From Erythroxylum novogranatense (lineage: Eukaryota > Streptophyta > Magnoliopsida > Malpighiales > Erythroxylaceae), in contig CM057235.1 of NCBI GenBank assembly GCA_029891385.1, positions 20,019,120 through 20,083,119 on the forward strand: a DNA stretch of 64,000 nt, read 5' to 3'. Position numbers and translations under genes: made by a program. Positions within the stretch are counted from its first letter, which is position 1; every line of letters starts with the position of its first letter. The notes under the pieces are model-generated. The model searched no databases and was not told the DNA's origin. It was given only the letters and a program-made list of their open reading frames with translations. Positions 23,701-37,677 of this stretch are shown here, piece after piece.

Positions 23701-24706
23701 AATTCATTCTTCGCTTCTTTTCTACCATTTTAAGATATTTTGATCTTCCGTCTCCTATTCCCCTTTCGCTATAGGTTGTGTTGCTAGAAGATATTGAAGA
23801 TGAGATGGCTGAAGAACTGAAAGCAAAATGTCCTGTTGGAGTATTTGACATTGAAGATGTTGGAAAAGGTGATGTGATTTTCTTTTCTTTTTTTTGTTTT
23901 TTTTGCTTACGTTGAAGAAATTGGAAGAGGAAAACCATCTCTTTTCAATTTGGTTTTACTATTTCCAAAGCTTTTCTTTTCTTTTTATTTCCAAGAACTG
24001 TGGTTCGTGATTATAAGAGAACCATCCTCTGTGTTGCATGCGGGGGAGTGACCAAAGAGACTCGTTCATTTTTTGACTGAAAATAGCCATGGCTAATACA
24101 TGGGATATTATTGAACTTCCAACAATTTTATACTAGAAGACCAAGCAAAGTACTCAAATATTCCTCAACGATTCCTATAACCTTTAGTTTAATTAGGGCT
24201 GCCTTAATGTAAATACCACTTTCAAGAACTTGGTGACTTCCTTGCGGCCTCAAAACTTTTTCTTATTATAGCATCTGTGTTCCATTGGGCACACTTTTTC
24301 AGAGGTGACTATTGCATTGTATTCGACTAGTTTGATTCGAAGAGGACCACTGGCGATACTGCCTTCTTTTACGTTTGCCCTGACATGTCTCCTGGTGTAT
24401 GATTTCTGAATAGATAAGAGAAGGGCAAAAGTAGCTCGATCACGAGCTTGCACGCTGTGTAGGGAATGCATTAGAGGAGAAGGTTGGGATAAACGTGTGG
24501 CATTGCGTCGAGTTAGAGATCATTTCATATGTAAGTAATGTAACAGATGCAGATATATTTGTCCAATTTGATATTAGCTCATTCTTTGTTTTCTCTTTCT
24601 AGTTACTATTGAATCTACAGGAGCATTACGTCCTGAAGAGCTATTTACTGAAGCAGTAAAGATTTTGGAAGACAAGTGTGAACGTGTAATCACTGAGCTT
24701 TCTTGA
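20701..24706 (+). CDS. RPAC1: DNA-directed RNA polymerases I and III subunit RPAC1 (AC40)
   Basis: This is the nuclear alpha-like subunit shared by Pol I (rRNA) and Pol III (tRNA, 5S); with AC19 it forms the assembly platform. Exons by eye, all GT-AG: 20701-20838, 20950-21135, 21494-21623, 21750-21830, 21933-22120, 23566-23661, 23775-23868, 24414-24530, 24603-24706. They join in frame to 377 codons, within the usual plant length of about 375-385. Residues 55-108 hold the D-domain and the alpha motif [13 protein letters not shown] (96-108), followed by [19 protein letters not shown] follows at about 133. A CTLCREC triplet of cysteines lies at 317-323, and the C-terminus is [18 protein letters not shown]. 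The ATG at 20701 was chosen because it is the first in frame and matches family length. Introns 5 and 7 are long; intron 5 carries foreign sequence. The gene looks intact. Confidence 0.92.
22121..23565 (+). repeat. RPAC1 intron 5 with inserted repeat
   Basis: This 1.4-kb intron contains two related segments, about 22250-22345 and 23315-23412. Both carry taaagcccA.tt.ca, then attag-g-ct-cat-ttattag-gttgt and aagttac. Between them are a 19-bp direct repeat (caagtattttgaagggtcc at 22917 and 22994) around a GC-rich segment, and a 76-codon + frame (23061-23291) I cannot identify. The gtggttcggctgtaaagccc phrase is reminiscent of plant copia LTRs. A small LTR-flanked insertion is likely but not proven. 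Confidence 0.45.
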
Positions 24707-25604
24707 TACTATATGTTTTCATGGTTGCCGTGAGAATCTACGGATTAATACTTTTATATGTAGTTGGTAAGTGCTCTGTATTTAGGCATTATGACTTTCA
24801 TATACGACCTAAAAAATGGCTATACAATGTCTCGTGTTTTTAAAATGATATCAAGACGTATTGTATTGTAATTGGTTTAAGGGTTAAAGAGTGTATTTTG
24901 AACATCAATGTTTATAATAAAATGCAAAAGAGATATTAACATTTTGAAACGTATAAATTGATCTTTATGTTTTAAAACGTTTAAAATATATTTTAGTAGA
25001 TGAAAATTTAATGGGTTAATTCTCTATTAATTAAATGCCATGTTAATATTAATGTGGCATTGTTTTTAATTTTAATCAAAAAGTGTGCCCCATTTATTGT
25101 TTTGTGACAAGTAGGATACAATCAAAATTTGAAAAAGTAGGTTCTAATATTTTCTGATAGTGAGATTTTTTGTTAATTAAAAAATAATTACGTGGCAATG
25201 TTATTTATTTTATTTAAAATATATAAATAATGTAACGTTAATATTGACGTGATATTTAATTAGTGGGAAGATAGATTTTATTAAAATTTTCCATTCATTT
25301 GAGTGATGCGAAGCCTTTAATAAACCTTTGTCATAGACAAACGAAAACTTTGCTTAAAGAGTATCAATATGAGAAACATAGAAAAGAAAGATTGAACTAC
25401 GAAATTGTTAGTAGATCTTTAATTAGTGGTCATGATAGTGATGATGTTGAATGTAGTAGTCCTCTTACCTAAAGGAAATGTTACACTTGCTATTAGGTAA
25501 AGAAGACATGTTTTTTTTTTTTTTTTGCCCTGTGAACAATTCTTAGAGTTTAGTTTTCAATTTGTAGCACCTTACAATCTAAAGAATTGACTTATAATGT
25601 GGAC
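24707..25604. other. RPAC1 3' flank, AT-rich
   Basis: It follows the RPAC1 stop codon. The first about 200 bases probably include the 3' UTR; I could not settle a poly(A) site. From about 24890 the sequence is repeat-like, with taattaaatgccatgttaatattaatgtggcattg forming a loose palindrome in the middle. No gene is seen. Confidence 0.4.
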
Positions 25605-27090
25605 ATAACAATAGTTAGATGGTGATATGATTCAGGTATAATATTTAATATTACCTAATCTTATTATTATCAGTGTATGGAGGATGTTATTACCTCCTAT
25701 GGTCTAGGATATAATTCTCCTTCAATTAATGACTGTAAAGGTAAACTTTTAAGTAGCTCTATTTATGAAATAAAAAATTATTTGGATGAAAGAAGAATGA
25801 TTTAGGCTATTTATAAGTTTTCGACCATGTGTGATAGTTAGAAAATAAGAAGAAATTAAACATATTATTAATTTTTTGGTTTATTTTGCAAAGGGGATGA
25901 TTTTTTTAAGTCTATTTTTGCATATGACCTTGTTAGGAATCCTGATTTTTTATTTCAAATATTTAATGAAATTGTGAATGAAATTGAGCCAGAAAATGTT
26001 ATTCAATTCATTACTAATATTTATTTTGCTTATAAAGAAGCTGAAAGAAGATTACAAAACAAGTATAATTCTTTTTATTGGATTCCTTGTGTTTTATATT
26101 GCATTAAATTGATGTTGCAAAATATAGAAGAGGCTAGGTATTTTTCTATTATTGATGAGATTGTGCAGAAACTAAAATAGTGAGGAAGTTCATCTACAAT
26201 TGTGTATGAGTCTTGCATTTGATAAGGAAGGATTCATAAATGGTAAGAATTTGTATAGTTGTACTATTACAAGATTTGCAACTAATTTTTTATCACTTTA
26301 GTGTTTTATTATGATAAGGAGTTATGTAAATGTTTATAAGTGATAAGTAAATTACATTTGAGCATGCTAACTCTAATGCTAGATTGGAAGTTTATAAAAT
26401 TATACTTGAAGATAATTAATTTTTGTCCCAATGTGAGCCTCTAATGAGAGTATTTCGTCTGGCTGATAGTAATACGAAGGCAATAATGAGTTATTATATG
26501 ATGTCATAGAGAGGGTAAAGGAAGCACTCAAGGTCAACATAAAAAATGTCTTCTTTGCACACATCTTACCTTTCAATCATCAATGAGAGATAGGAAATGT
26601 AACTTTACTCTCTATTGTTTATAGATAGGGCACTTTTGAATCTCAGTATCTATTTTAAACTAAGTTTTAGAAAGAAAGTTGAAGCTAATAGAGAAATGTT
26701 ATTAACTATTACAACAATTGTTACCCATGATATGATACAAGATCTCCTAAGCTTACAGATGAAGGTTTATAAGGATATTTCTGGTGATTTTAAGATGCTA
26801 ATTGTTATTTGTCTAAGAGAAACTTAATCCAAATATATATTTTTTCACTTTTGTTAATTGTTAAAAATTAATCATTATTTTATTTTGTTTTTAATGTTAC
26901 TTTGTTGTCATACAATTGCTTGGTAGGACCAATTTCAAAGTGGTGTTCTAGAATTGCAAAGGTTTACAATTTGAATTTTGAGTCAATGTGTGAGTACAAT
27001 AGGATGTGAAAGGAAGTGAAGCATATTTAGATTCATTCATTTTAAGAAAAGGAATAGATTGGAGCATCAATGATTGAATGACTTGATCTT
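25605..27090 (+). pseudogene. hAT transposase relic
   Basis: The + translations in shifting frames show hAT/DUF659 features in order: CMEDVITSYGLGYNSPS, FFKSIFAYDLVRNPDFLF, then an open piece (25974-26180) with EIEPENVIQFITNIYFAYKE and FYWIPCVLYCIKLMLQNIEE. The last corresponds to the usual LYWTPCAAHCIDLMLEDI core. A C-terminal, dimerisation-like part with NRLEHQ..LDLVF-type decay lies near 27050. Many stops and shifts mean it is dead. No inverted ends were found. The Athila-like LTR begins at 27099, just after it. Confidence 0.7.
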
Positions 27091-28361
27091 TATCCAATTG
27101 ATTGACTTTTTTTTTGAGTTAGTCAATGTTGAAATAACCGTAAGTGCATGGCGTAACTTTAGCTAGCACTAACATGTATGGGTCAATCTCACGAGGATTA
27201 TAAGTACTAGTAATTACCGTTATCCTATTATCTAGTCCACAAAATTTGTTTTAATTTTTAATCTAAAAATATAAAACTAAAGTGAGTAAAATAAATGGGC
27301 AGCAAGATTAAATAAGAAAGTTAAGGAAGCATTTAGTAAACTCTTGATATCAAAAAAATAATATTTAGGTTTCAAATCCCTTAAAACCCTTAACATATTG
27401 ATTTTTTTATTAAGCAATTTTTATTGATTTATTAGATTTTGGAGACCTTGAGTCAACTAACAAATAATCATAAGGTTTTTAACCAGATTATCATGATTGC
27501 TTTGTTGATTTGTGAATCCCTTTATTAGGTTTGACCCTAATCTGAAAGATTTATGTCATCTTATCTCTAGGGTTGTGATTAACTCTTTCCAATTATGGCA
27601 GAGCTATTCATAAACAGGATTTCTCAATCTCTATGTATGAATAAGATTATGATCTAATATTCTGGATTTATTATAACATAAATAAAACACGTAATTAGAT
27701 CACAATATATCAATCAAACCAATTGCATTAATAAAATAATTAAAACATTGTTAAAGTATAAACATAGGGTTCATCTAGCCTAAACACTAATAAGACGTTT
27801 AGTTACACATGATTGGAAATGAAATCAAACATAAACTGAAAGAAAAAAAATAAAAAATACAAGGTTCATAATTCTAAATCTCTCTTTCAATTCTATCAAA
27901 TGTTCTTGCAAGGTAGAAGTTTGATATTGTATTCCGATTGATCTTTCGATGATTTCTTCGTGTTTTCCACTTTTCTAGATCAAAATCGTCACTTCTGGAC
28001 GTCCTCCACGTGTGGAATCATCTTTAAAAGGTTGCTCCCCTGATTTGAAGCCAAACACATCTTTTTATATTGAAATTTAGGGTTCTGGAGATATGCATCA
28101 GACTGTGCATAGCCCAAAATCTCCAGAATTCATGAATCCGCAAGGTCTGAGAAAAGTGCACGGCCTGTTGCACATCCGTGCATCCTTTATATGCTTTTAA
28201 TCTTCATTTTATGTTGTATTTTCATCAAAATTATTCTCTTTTAAGTCCATGAAGGCAATTATACTCTGTAAATACACCTTGAGCTAATTAAGTACCAAAT
28301 ATATAACAAAAGTATAAAATATCAACCAAATATATATCAAACATAGGGCATAAATGTGATC

Positions 28362-30405
28362 TGTAACATCCCGTCCCGATATTAAGGGTTGTGACCCGAA
28401 ATTTCAGTACATGCGAGTTCAAAGAGAAATTAAGACAATGCATTTTCTTACTCATGCTTCATGTTAGCATATATATACATAAATACGGAATGTTTTCACA
28501 TAAAAAGTGGTACATGCATTCATTGACAACTTCTAGGTATAAATAGTATTAAATGTGATTTTTTTTGAAAATGAGAAGTGGAAGGAGTAAAAAGAGTGAT
28601 TTTGGTATGAGTTGTGAGAAGAAAAGATTTAGAAACAAGATTGGTAGTGATCTGGAAAAATATTCACTGAATATGCTTCAGTCTTTTAGCCATAACGTTT
28701 TCTGTGATTATGCAAATGAGATGATTCTTGATTTGGATTAATCTAGAGATATATGGCTATATTTTGTATGAAGACATCGAATTTCAATTCTGTGTCAAAG
28801 AGTCTCAAATATTATCATGAAGTGAAGAATTGGGTGCAGTGTTGGTGTATGAATAAAATTTTTTGTCTTAGGATATTAGGGGCAAATTTGGGATTGATAA
28901 AGATGGATCTTGGCAAACTTTCCTTCTGAAAAGTTGTAGATCTTTCTTTTATCTTTCTAACGGTATAAAGTTTGTAAATTTGGATATCAGAGTCAAAAGT
29001 TATGATCTTTATAAGTGGATACGTTCTGGATGCAAAAAGCATACGCAAAAAAAATAGACGTAAAAGCCAGATGCAAAAGCGGGGCCTTAAAAAGCAAACG
29101 CAAAAGAGGCATGAAAAAAAGGCCTTAAAAAGCGATAGAACTAAGACGAAAGGAAAGTGAGGAGATGCAAAAGTGAGACGATACAGAAGTTAGACGATAG
29201 AATTGGCCTTTGAGGTCTTCATGAAAGTTTTAGATCCATAAGTCCTCTTTCCAATGGTTGAAAAATGAAGTCAATCGTACATTTGTAGCAAAAGTTATGG
29301 CATTCGTATTGAGACATGTAAATTTCAGGTGAGGATATGAACATGTTGGATTCTTTTGGCCATAACTTCTTCTCTAGACCTCAAAATGACTTGATTCTTG
29401 AACCGTTGGATTCGTAAGAACTTTCTATATATCTCCACCAAAAATAGAAGTTATCTGAATTGTATGGAGAGAGATTAAGTGAAAATAGTGGGACGGGTAC
29501 AGTGAGGGTGCTCTTAAAGGATATGAACTGGTGTTATTTCGTTGAACATACTTCAGTGTTTTGATGATATCTTGATTTGTAGAAATCAAAATGAGATCAT
29601 TTCCGATTCGTGGTGAAATAGAGACATGGAGCTACAAATGGTATGAAGGACTTGGAATCTGATTCAGTCTCTAGGATGTCTAAAATTCTTATGGAAGTTA
29701 TGCATAGTGTACTGTTATGAACAAGAACAGTCCAAAATGTTTAAAGTGTAACTTCTGAATCACTAAACCAAATTGAATGCTTTTGGTGTCATCGGAAACG
29801 TAAGACAATAGAGAAGAGTCTTATAGAAGAAAGTGTTATATTAGAATATACAAGGGTGCAATTGGCAAGACACTTAAGTATAAAAGACATAAGGCATAAA
29901 TAAAAGGGGTAAATGGGACAATTCTCACTCATTAAGGGCATAAATGGAAGAAGTGTTGTTCCGCTTATAAATAAAGGAGAAACGTGAATGAGAAGATTCT
30001 AGAGAAGCAAAATGAGTAGATTAGGAAAGAGATAAGAGAGAACATGAAAAAGAAATGAAAGAGCGAAGGAAGAGAAAACAAGCTAGGGTTTTAAATTCCT
30101 TGGCCTTCGAGAGAGATTTTGAAGTGTTCAAGAAGAGAATGAGGAAGAAGAAGAAAAGAGCTTCCATTTGAGTTGAAGATCTCTTCATTTGGTGAAGAAG
30201 CAAGGTGTGATCAATTGAATCTTTGAATCGTTGTAAAGGTTCTAGTTTATGGAGTTTAGAAAATGCTTGGGTTTAAATATTCTAGAACTAATTTCAGTGA
30301 TTATGCATTGTGGGATCTTACAGTGGATTCCTATTGAATAAGATTTGGTTTGTCTGAGGAAATTAAGAGAATCCTACCTAAGTCTGAGGAAATGAGAATC
30401 CTACA
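28362..30405 (+). repeat. 5' LTR with a 1.3-kb internal deletion
   Basis: It aligns closely with the 3' LTR (34334 on) from its start to about 30383, which corresponds to 36350. After 22 further bases it ends gagaatcctaca directly before the PBS. About 1.3 kb of the 3' LTR (roughly 36351-37650) is therefore missing. The short repeat gagaatcctac occurs on both sides of the junction (30367 and 30395), as expected for slippage or illegitimate recombination. Confidence 0.75.
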
Positions 30406-30411
30406 TTTAGG

Positions 30412-30424
30412 TGGTATTAGAGCC
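30412..30424 (+). other. Primer binding site (tRNA-Met type)
   Basis: TGGTATTAGAGCC lies seven bases after the 5' LTR end. The canonical site is TGGTATCAGAGCC; one C to T change is present. Confidence 0.7.
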
Positions 30425-32802
30425 CAGAAGTATAATTTTATATGGGTACTCTGAAATATGTGTCAAGTTACATGCACATTAGTCATGTCATAGCAGACAG
30501 CGGCAACTGATCCCCAGTATGAGTCACATGCATGAGCATTCCTTATGAGTTTGAGTTGTTAGAAACATTTAGATAAATGATGATCTAACTGAATGTGAGA
30601 AAATAAGGTTTATGGACATATTAGAAATGAGAAATAGTATCTGGTTTTTGCATGGTAGATAAGAGTCCCCCATAAAAGGGTGCATATCCTTGAAGGTGAT
30701 ATATCCTTTGGGGGTGAAATAAGTGTGAATCGGCATATTGCCATGGATTGATTGGGGAAAATAAGAATATGAATAGAAATAAGGAGAATAATGTGTATAG
30801 ACAGAATGAAAGGAAATCATAAAACTGTTATGATCATAAAAGGGTAAATTTGGAATCGAAATGGTTATGTGAGTATTGTGATAAGAGTTTGTAATTCAAT
30901 ATAAGGAGATAGTAGAAAAAAAATAATTCTTGAGACCAAAAATTCATAATGTTTATGCTTCAGAACTTTTGGATTTGGGTTTGGATATAATATATAAATA
31001 TTTAGTGTAATTGTATCGATGGAAGTATTAGTGAATATGAAATCGAAATTACAATAAGGTGATATGTCCTCAAATGTGATATAAATGTGAATACATTGTC
31101 ATGGATTGTTAAAAAAAAGGGGACATAAGTAGAAATAATAAGATGAAAGTATATAAGTTAAGTTGATATGACCTTGAAAGGTTGCACTTGGACTTAGAAT
31201 GATTGTGTGATTATCGATATAAGAGTTTAAGATTCAGTGTGAGAATATATATGTGGAGTGGAGATTTAAGCTTCATATGGGTTATGCCCCTACCATTATA
31301 AATTGATTGAGAATAAAGATGTGTAAGATGAAATAAATGACAATTGGAAGATGAGATGATGATAGCGATATAGGAAAAAGTTGTTGAGTTTAGATTAAAT
31401 TGTCATTGTGAGTGTACATCTGATAGTGGGATCACCATCACGGGTCAAACTATTAAGCATATGTGAACAATATGCGTGAAGATGATATAAGAAGTAATTG
31501 GCGACTTATTGAATAAGTGCCGATTATAGTTCCTATGGTTCAAAGTTCAAGATAGAGTAAGACATGAGAGTACTTGTAGTGATCAATGGGGAAAGAATTG
31601 GGACCGTTAATGATGTTAGCATAGGTGATGAGCTTGAGGGAAAAGAAGAGGGACATGATTATAGCGAAGTCCCCATGATCGCGAACTGGCATAAAAAGAG
31701 AAAGTTTATCTAGAATTAAATGGGATTAAAGTGTCCTTAGTAGTATAAGCTACTAATTGGTAAATTGATGTGAATACATCTCCAGATAAGATGTGATGAT
31801 TTTGGCGATGTATGCCAAGATATTAAAGTAAATGAAATGGTTCAAGTACCCTACAGAGCCTCATTACAAGGAATGTTCTGATCATGTAAGCTATGATATA
31901 AATTGATCTTATTGAGCTATTATGCATAGTTAAAATTGATCTTCTCGAGGTATTAAGGATGACTGATATGTAATGACGAAAAATAGTTGATTGATAAGGT
32001 TTTTATGAATAGTGTTGATGATTGTAGTAAGAAATCTTCTTTCAAAGAAGAATCTCCCTAAATTGAGTTAAGTTGATCTAACGATTTGATTTAAGAGTAA
32101 TCAATGAAGAGACAAATCAGAAATGAATATGTAATACGTCAAAAGTGAATAATGGAGTCATATCCTAAGCAGAAACTTAGGCATAAAAAGTGAAATATGC
32201 CACTGAGAGTGTGTACACCAACTACATGAGTGGATTATAAATTCGAGGTGACACTATTGCAAATGTGAGGAAGATATAGATCCCCCTTATATTCGATGTA
32301 AATATGTTCAGGAGATACAAATTCAATCTGAGGAATGAAATACCAACACACAAAGTGAAGCATTCAAATAAATTGAAATGTGTGAAGGAATTAGTACGAA
32401 TGAATATGCATTTGAGTAAGCCGATGTGAATTAAAGGAATTCAAAGAAAAAGAGAAAATCATTAGAGACAAGAAGTCAAGCGGGAGACTGAAAATGACAT
32501 GAGACAAAATTACTTACATTAGGGAAATTAGTTACCTAAGGAATTGCATGAAATTAACACAAGGAAAAATGTGTGTGATAGTTAATGATACCCCAATGGC
32601 ATTATGATATTGAAGATTTAAGTGATCCAAGCAAAGATTTGTATTAATTAGTGACTGTGATCATAGATGGTATTTTGAGAGTGTCTGCAAGGCAAAAAGG
32701 GGACGTTGTGAATATTTGAGGAATAAGATACTGATGATAAAATATCAATCCAGATTTGGAGATTGTGAAATACTTAATGAAGTTTCAAATTAGAGATTAA
32801 GA

Positions 32803-32904
<102 letters not shown>

Positions 32905-34320
32905 TGGGTTTTGATGTGCATGGGATAATGAAAGTCTTATGAGTTGATTTTGATACATGATTTAGAAGTGTATGATAAAAATCGCTTTGAAGTCTTGGAG
33001 ACATTAGATGTGCCAAATCATTTCTGAAATGTACATTATGTAAGATTGAAGAAATTATTGAGTTTGGAGGAAATGCACAAATGAGTGCTATACTGGTAAA
33101 ATTAGTGTGTAATCTGACACACTGAACAAACAATTCTATAATGGAATAATACACATTCAGATATTGAGGTTTCCACATTTAGTGTAATGAGGAGTGCAGA
33201 ATATTGAGTGGCATATGGGGTAAAAGAAACTGTTGCTGGTTGCATTGAAATTTAAGATCAAGTCTACCGGAAAGAAGTAAGAAACCAAAAAGCTAAAGAA
33301 TTCAGAATTTTGAATCACCCGAAAAAAGTGAAAACGATTATGAACTTTCGAGTGAAATCGAAAAAAAAAAATGATATTTGGTGATTGAAATAAGAAGTAC
33401 GTATATCCGATTAAGGTGATTGAGCAAAGAAAGTGTTAGAGAAGCCTAAATAACAACTTAAGATAAACATCTTAGTAGGAATATGCTAAGATTATATTTT
33501 AGCTGCTAAGGATGTAGAAACAAGCGATTGAAGGTTTGAGCTACCAGCATTTTTAACTGTTAGGAATATGCTTGAAGCTCGTATTTTTGAATTCGTAGGA
33601 AGATGAGATTGAGGCATAATTTGAAATGACTACAGGTATAACAATTGTTATCGTAGTGGCATCATTAGAAGTGATATGGGCATAGTATGACAGAAGGGTG
33701 GTTATTCACCCTAACATTGAGATGTAGAAGGCCTAAAATGATATAAGGCCATAATAAATGTGAGATAATGTTAGTGAGTGAGATGAATCTGAAATAAGAG
33801 TAAAGTGACTCATGAAAGATAAATGAGTTAGGTGGACCAACACTGGATTTAGAGAATATAGTGAAATGGACATAAGAGTTGAATTTATTAACATTAAAGA
33901 GAAGTGAATTGTCAAAGGAAGGATAAAATGATTATGTGAGTATCACCTTGGTAAGATGCGCTCAGATTTGAAAAAAGGATAAGTTAAGCTATATGAATTG
34001 GTATGTATGAAAATTTTTATAAATTAGTGTTATTGGTGAAAGAGGTCTTAGATTCATAATATGTGATATGTGATCAGGTTTTGAAATAATGAGATGATCA
34101 ACAGAGATAGCTTGGCAATATACGAAGTATAAGTTGGTAAGTAGTCTGAAATATGCTCATGAAACAGTCAAGATAGTGTGACAGCTAAATGAGTGACTGA
34201 GAGACTTATTGAGTCTGTCTACTGTGGTTTTTTAGAAGTGATGAAGTGTATGAGAAATAGAGGAGCGTATGAAAAATGGTCATCTTTACTGTATTGATCA
34301 ATCAGATGACGAAATTTATG

Positions 34321-34333
34321 AAGGGGGGAGAAA
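34321..34333 (+). other. Polypurine tract of the LARD-like element
   Basis: aaggggggagaaa directly precedes the 3' LTR start TGTAACATCCCG at 34334. Confidence 0.8.
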
Positions 34334-35004
34334 TGTAACATCCCGTATCTATATTAAGGGTTGTGACCTGAAATTTCAGTACATGCGAGCTCAAAGAGAA
34401 ATTAAGACAATGCATTTTCTTACTCATACTTCATGTTAGCATATATATACATAAATACGGAATATTTTCACATAAAAAGTGATATATGCATTTATTGACA
34501 ACTTCTGGGTATAAATAGTATTAAAGGTGATTTTTTTTGTAAATGAGAAGTGGAAGGAGTAGAAAGAGTGATTTTGGTATGAGTTGTGAGAAGGAAAGAT
34601 TTAGAAACAAGATTGGTAGTGATCTGGAAAAATATTCACTGAATATGCTTCAGTCTTTTAGCCATAATGTTTTTTGTAGTTGTGAAAATGAGATGATTCT
34701 TAATTTGGATTAATCTAGAGATATATGGCTATATTTTGTATGAAGACATCGAATTTCAATTCTGTGTCAAAGAGTCTCAAATATTGTCATGAAGTGAAGA
34801 AATAGGTGTAGTGTTGGTGTATGAATAAAAAATTTTGTCTTCGGAGTTTAGGGGCAAATTTGGGATTGATAAAGATGGATTTTGGCAAAATTTTCTTCTG
34901 AAAAGTTGTATATCTTTCTTTTATCTTTCCAACGGTATAAAGTTTGTAAATTTTGGATATCGGAGTCAAAAGTTACGATCTTTATAAGTGAATACGTTCT
35001 GGAT

Positions 35005-35103
35005 GCAAAAAGCAGACGCAAAAAAAGCAGACGCAAAAAGCAGAAAGCAAAAAGCAGACGCAAAAAACAGACGGAAAAAGCATACGCAAAAATGAGACGA
35101 TAG
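35005..35103. repeat. gacgcaaaaagca minisatellite in the 3' LTR
   Basis: Seven or so units of a 10-14 base core (agacgcaaaaagc) lie in tandem. The matching place in the 5' LTR (about 29030-29145) has the same core in a different arrangement, with added ggccttaaaaagc segments. Confidence 0.7.
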
Positions 35104-37005
35104 AACTAAGACGAAAGGAAAGTGAGGAGATGTAAAAGTGAGACGATACAGAAGTTAGAAGATAGAATTGACCTTTGAAGTCTTGATGAAAGTTTTAGAT
35201 CCAGAAGTCCTCTTTCCAATGGTCAAAAAACGAAGTTAATCGGACATCTGTAGCAAAAGTTATGGCATTCATATTGAGACATGTACATTTTAGGTGAGGA
35301 TATGAACATGTTAGATTCTTTTGGCCATAACTTCTTCTCTAGACCTCAAAATGACTTGATTCTTGAACCGTTGGATTCGTAAAAACTTTCTCTATATCTC
35401 CACCAAAAATAGAGTTATCTGAATTGTATGGAGAGAGATTAAGTGAAAATAGTGGGACTGGTACAGTGAGGGTGCTCTTAAAGGATATGAACTGGTGTTA
35501 TTCCACTGAACATACTTCAGTGTTTTGATGATATCTTGATTTGTAGCAATCAAAATGAGATGATTTCTGATTCGTGGTGAACTAGAGACATGGAGCTACA
35601 AATGGTATGAAGGACTTGGAATCTGATTCAGTCTCTAGGATGTCTAAAATTTTTATGGAAGTTATGCATAGTGTACTGTTATGAACAAGAACAGTCCAAA
35701 ATGTTTAAAGTGTAACTTCTGAATCACTGAACCAAATTGAATGCTTTTGGTGTCATCGGAAACGTAAGACAATAGAGAATAGTCTTCTAGAAGAAAGTGT
35801 TATGTTAGAATATACAAGGGTGTAATTGGCAAGACACTTAAGTATAAAAGACATAAGGCACAAATAAAAGGGGTAAATGGGACAATTCTCACTCATTAAG
35901 GGCATAAATGGAAGACGAAGTGTTGTTCCGCTTATAAATAAAGGAGAAACGTGAATGCAAAGATTCTAGAGAAGCAAAATGAGTGGATTAGAAAAGAGAT
36001 AAGAGAGAACATGAAAAAGAAATGAAAGAGCGAAGGAAGAGAAAACAAGCTAGGATTTTAAATTCCTTGGCCTTTAAGAGAGATTTTGAAGTGTTCAAGA
36101 AGAGAATGAGGAAGAGAAAGAAAAGAGCTTCCATTTAAGCTGAAGATCGCTTCATTTGGTGAAGAATCAAGGTATGATCAATTGAATATTTGAATCTTTG
36201 TAAAGATTCTAGTTTATGGAGTTTAGAAAATGCTTGGGTTTAAATGTTCTAGAACTAATTTCAGTGATTATGCATTGTGGGATCTTACAGTGGATTCCTA
36301 TTGAATGAGATTTGGTTTGTCTGAGAAAATTAAGAGAATCCTACCTAAGTGTGTTTTTAAGTATGAAGTGCTAAACCATGAATTTTGAAATGGGAATGAG
36401 CATGAAATGTGTTCAAAAACATATGCCCAGGATTGTCATTGAGCATGCATTGTACATAGTCCATTATTATAATTGTACAAAAATGAATGTTGTTATGTGT
36501 ACAATTATTGATGAGTGTACAATATGTGTCTTGCATAAATATGTTGTGCAGGTCAAGTGCCCGCATTCAGGCGTTCCCAGAAATTGAAAGCAAATGCTAA
36601 TCTGGAGCGTACTGTGAGTAGACCTAGATGGTCTCACTTCATTGTCTGCTTTATTTGAATTTTGTATACATTGATCTCTGTATAATGAATGTGTATCTGA
36701 ATGTGATTGTGATTGTGATTTGGATATTGAAGTGCTAATGGTATGTGAATGAGATGAACTGAGTGCACGGAAGTGTTTGCTAGTGAATTCTGAATGTGTT
36801 ATTGCATGCAAGTTAAGTGTGAATTCTCAACTATATGTTGAATGCCGGACTACGGTCCGATGATAAGTGAATGTGATCGAATAAGTGCATGCAATGTAAG
36901 TGATGCATTCCATTCCATGAATGCGTGAAATATAAAGGCGTTGTGACTTGAGTCGCCCGTATGAAGCGCTTCCACGTAGAGCTATGCTCCGTGATTATGT
37001 GATGT

Positions 37006-37095
37006 GACTGAGCCTACGGGCCAGTATTGTGATTCGACTAAGCCTACGGGCTAGTATTCTGTTTCGACTAAGCCTACGAGCTAGTACTCTGTATA
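37006..37095. repeat. Three 30-bp tandem units with hairpin core
   Basis: Units start at 37006, 37036 and 37066, each of the form gactRagcctacgRgcYagta followed by ttgtgattc or a close variant. The core gcctacgggc can pair with itself. This lies at the same LTR place as the hairpin arrays at 6217-6335 and 57726-57780. Confidence 0.75.
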
Positions 37096-37677
37096 TGTGA
37101 GAGGCACTCAGTCACAACAATAAGAACGAATGTGAGTCTCATCTAAATGGCATATGCATAAGATAAATGTTTAAGTGTACTGAATGGCGAATGTGAGATT
37201 GGAATTCTGTATGATGTGTGACATATGTGTTATGTGTTTGGGTGAGCCATCAATGATGGTCTCTCATTGAGTTCGCAAAACTCACCCAAAATTTGTAACT
37301 ATTTTTCAGGATAAGAAGAATACTCCGTTAGGCCAACGGGAGTATGCTTACAATATTCAAGTGAAGGATAGAGGTCGGGATCAGTTCGCATCTGCATTGC
37401 ATGTCTATATTTTTGTGTTAAATTGTTTATTCCGCAACTTCCGTATGAATTGTATTTTGAAATGACTCAAGTGTTTGTATTTGTGAAAGGGCTTATGGCC
37501 TATTTGATTATTGACTTCCGCATGCGTGTCTGTAAAAAGAAAAAATAGATACCGAATTTTGATTGATCGAGTGCTTAGCACATCACCCTCGCGGAGCGCG
37601 GTCTCGGATATCATCATCGATATCGAGTTCGGGTCTTGCGGGAGTGGGGTGCTACATGATCAATTATGCATCTATCA

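Larger units (their letters stand above)
34334..37656 (+). repeat. 3' LTR of the LARD-like element (3.3 kb)
   Basis: Full-length LTR, TGTAACATCCCG...GGGGTGCTACA. It carries an A-rich gacgcaaaaagca minisatellite (35005-35103), a three-unit 30-bp repeat with the hairpin core gcctacgggc (37006-37095) and the block gagccatcaatgatggt (37243-37259). It ends at the target duplication tgatc. Confidence 0.85.
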
